Of a stretch of DNA of 64,000 nucleotides, positions 63,428 through 64,000 are shown in pieces (the first letter of the stretch is position 1; each line of letters opens with the position of its first letter). The position numbers and the translations under genes were made by a program. The DNA is taken from contig NZ_KB905466.1 of the NCBI RefSeq assembly GCF_000381365.1, positions 2,191,207-2,255,206 on the forward strand, given 5' to 3'. This DNA is from Bacteroides salyersiae WAL 10018 = DSM 18765 = JCM 12988 (lineage in GTDB: Bacteria; Bacteroidota; Bacteroidia; Bacteroidales; Bacteroidaceae). The notes beneath the pieces were generated by a model. The model had not been told where the DNA came from, ran no database searches, and saw only the letters and a list, made by a program, of their open reading frames with translations.

Positions 63428-64000
63428 TTATCGAATCATAACCTTTTCCGTTTTATCATTGATTTTCACGATATAGCATCCCTGTTGTTCAAGAGTGAAA
63501 CGTGCCGTACCATCTACATCAACCGTTTTAACGGCTTGTCCGGCAACATCATACACAACTGCCGTTCCTACAGCATTCACAACGAAAACATCGTTTCCTG
63601 CCGTATAAACTTTGGTCTGTACAGATTGCTCTACATTTCCTATACCCACGGCGTCTTTATCAATCAGTTCAATGTACACCGGTTCACCTTCGGCAAGGGT
63701 CAAGGTTATCATTGTCGTATTATCACTCTGAGGAGTAACTACAACTCCATCGACATCCTGACTCAATACCCATTCTCCATCGACAACGATATTTGTCTCT
63801 GTAGGAGTAGCTACCCAACCATAAGTTTCATCATCCTTCGGACGTAAATTAGGATTCGCCACAGCTAATGAAAGCGTTTTCTTTTCAGTATCCAGTTTTT
63901 CCATCAACAGCATCTCTGAACCGGTAGATTTCACACAACCGAAATTCAAATCACTCATAGCAGTAAAGATAGAATAAGCTGTAACATTAGCAGGCTTGTA
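63428..64000 (-). CDS. C-terminal part of a second PL8-type lyase with secretion-tail-like end, cut by the window edge
   Basis: The frame stays open to base 64000 (readable as NVTAYSIFTAMSDLNFG upstream of the first Met), so the start is outside. Residues such as LSLAVANPNLRPKDDETYGWV fit the Lyase_8_C beta domain of polysaccharide lyase family 8. The last 75 residues (VQTKVYTAGNDVFVVNAVG, VYDVAGQAVKTVDV, QQGCYIVKINDKTEKVMIR) are a secretion-tail-like domain. A chondroitinase AC-type enzyme beside the regulator 2 gene set is likely, but the catalytic part is not in view. Confidence 0.65.
   Translation of the reverse strand, partial: YKPANVTAYSIFTAMSDLNFGCVKSTGSEMLLMEKLDTEKKTLSLAVANPNLRPKDDETYGWVATPTETNIVVDGEWVLSQDVDGVVVTPQSDNTTMITLTLAEGEPVYIELIDKDAVGIGNVEQSVQTKVYTAGNDVFVVNAVGTAVVYDVAGQAVKTVDVDGTARFTLEQQGCYIVKINDKTEKVMIR

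Overview
The window is from a gut Bacteroides (Bacteroidales) chromosome. Evidence includes a SusC/SusD pair, two one-protein hybrid two-component regulators, serine-type sulfatases, many Bacteroidales-style lipoprotein signals, Bacteroides -7 boxes (TAnnTTTG) ahead of many genes, and an overall AT-rich composition. The gene content on both sides of the window (GH88, sulfatases, PL8 lyases, HTCS) resembles the chondroitin-sulfate region I remember from B. thetaiotaomicron (BT_3324 to BT_3350). That comparison is from memory and was not run.

Left part (1 to 16.5 kb). It opens with the tail of a secreted pectinesterase-like protein. A HAD phosphatase and cysS follow. Next come a Ser-type sulfatase and a GH88 unsaturated glucuronyl hydrolase, a pair that suits glycosaminoglycan oligosaccharides. 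After these are a hotdog thioesterase, a DUF3108 protein with a lipoprotein partner, a complete RND efflux operon (adaptor, pump, outer-membrane factor) and an LpxA-like acyltransferase.

Middle part (16.5 to 46 kb). This is an AT-rich polysaccharide utilisation locus. On the minus strand the order is GH130, MFS transporter, SusC, SusD, DUF3823 lipoprotein, SGNH esterase, two tandem (alpha/alpha)6-like proteins, GH127/146, a module-GH43 fusion, two small secreted proteins, GH43 and a GH3 gene broken by one in-frame TGA. Divergent on the plus strand are a GxGYxYP-type protein, a small secreted beta-sandwich protein and hybrid regulator 1. Their shared intergenic region holds a repeat array that may be the regulator's operator. 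Predicted cleavages point to a heteroglycan with beta-arabinofuranosyl, xylosyl or arabinosyl, and mannosyl parts; the exact glycan is unknown.

Junction (46 to 48.4 kb). A tyrosine recombinase lies 10 bp from a perfect 16-bp inverted repeat pair that encloses 286 bp. A promoter-like sequence inside points away from a small downstream ORF. This looks like a phase-variable promoter switch.

Right part (48.4 to 64 kb). A CBM9-like protein is divergent from hybrid regulator 2. Then come a Ser-type sulfatase, a GH29 fucosidase, a PL8 chondroitinase-like lyase and a five-bladed propeller glycosidase, probably one operon. A lipid A acyltransferase, a glycosyltransferase and the C-terminus of a second PL8-type lyase close the window.

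Three intergenic elements (4.8, 6.3 and 53.1 kb) share an unusual layout: inverted arms, made of short tandem repeats in two of the three, around a small conserved core. The arm sequence differs at each site.
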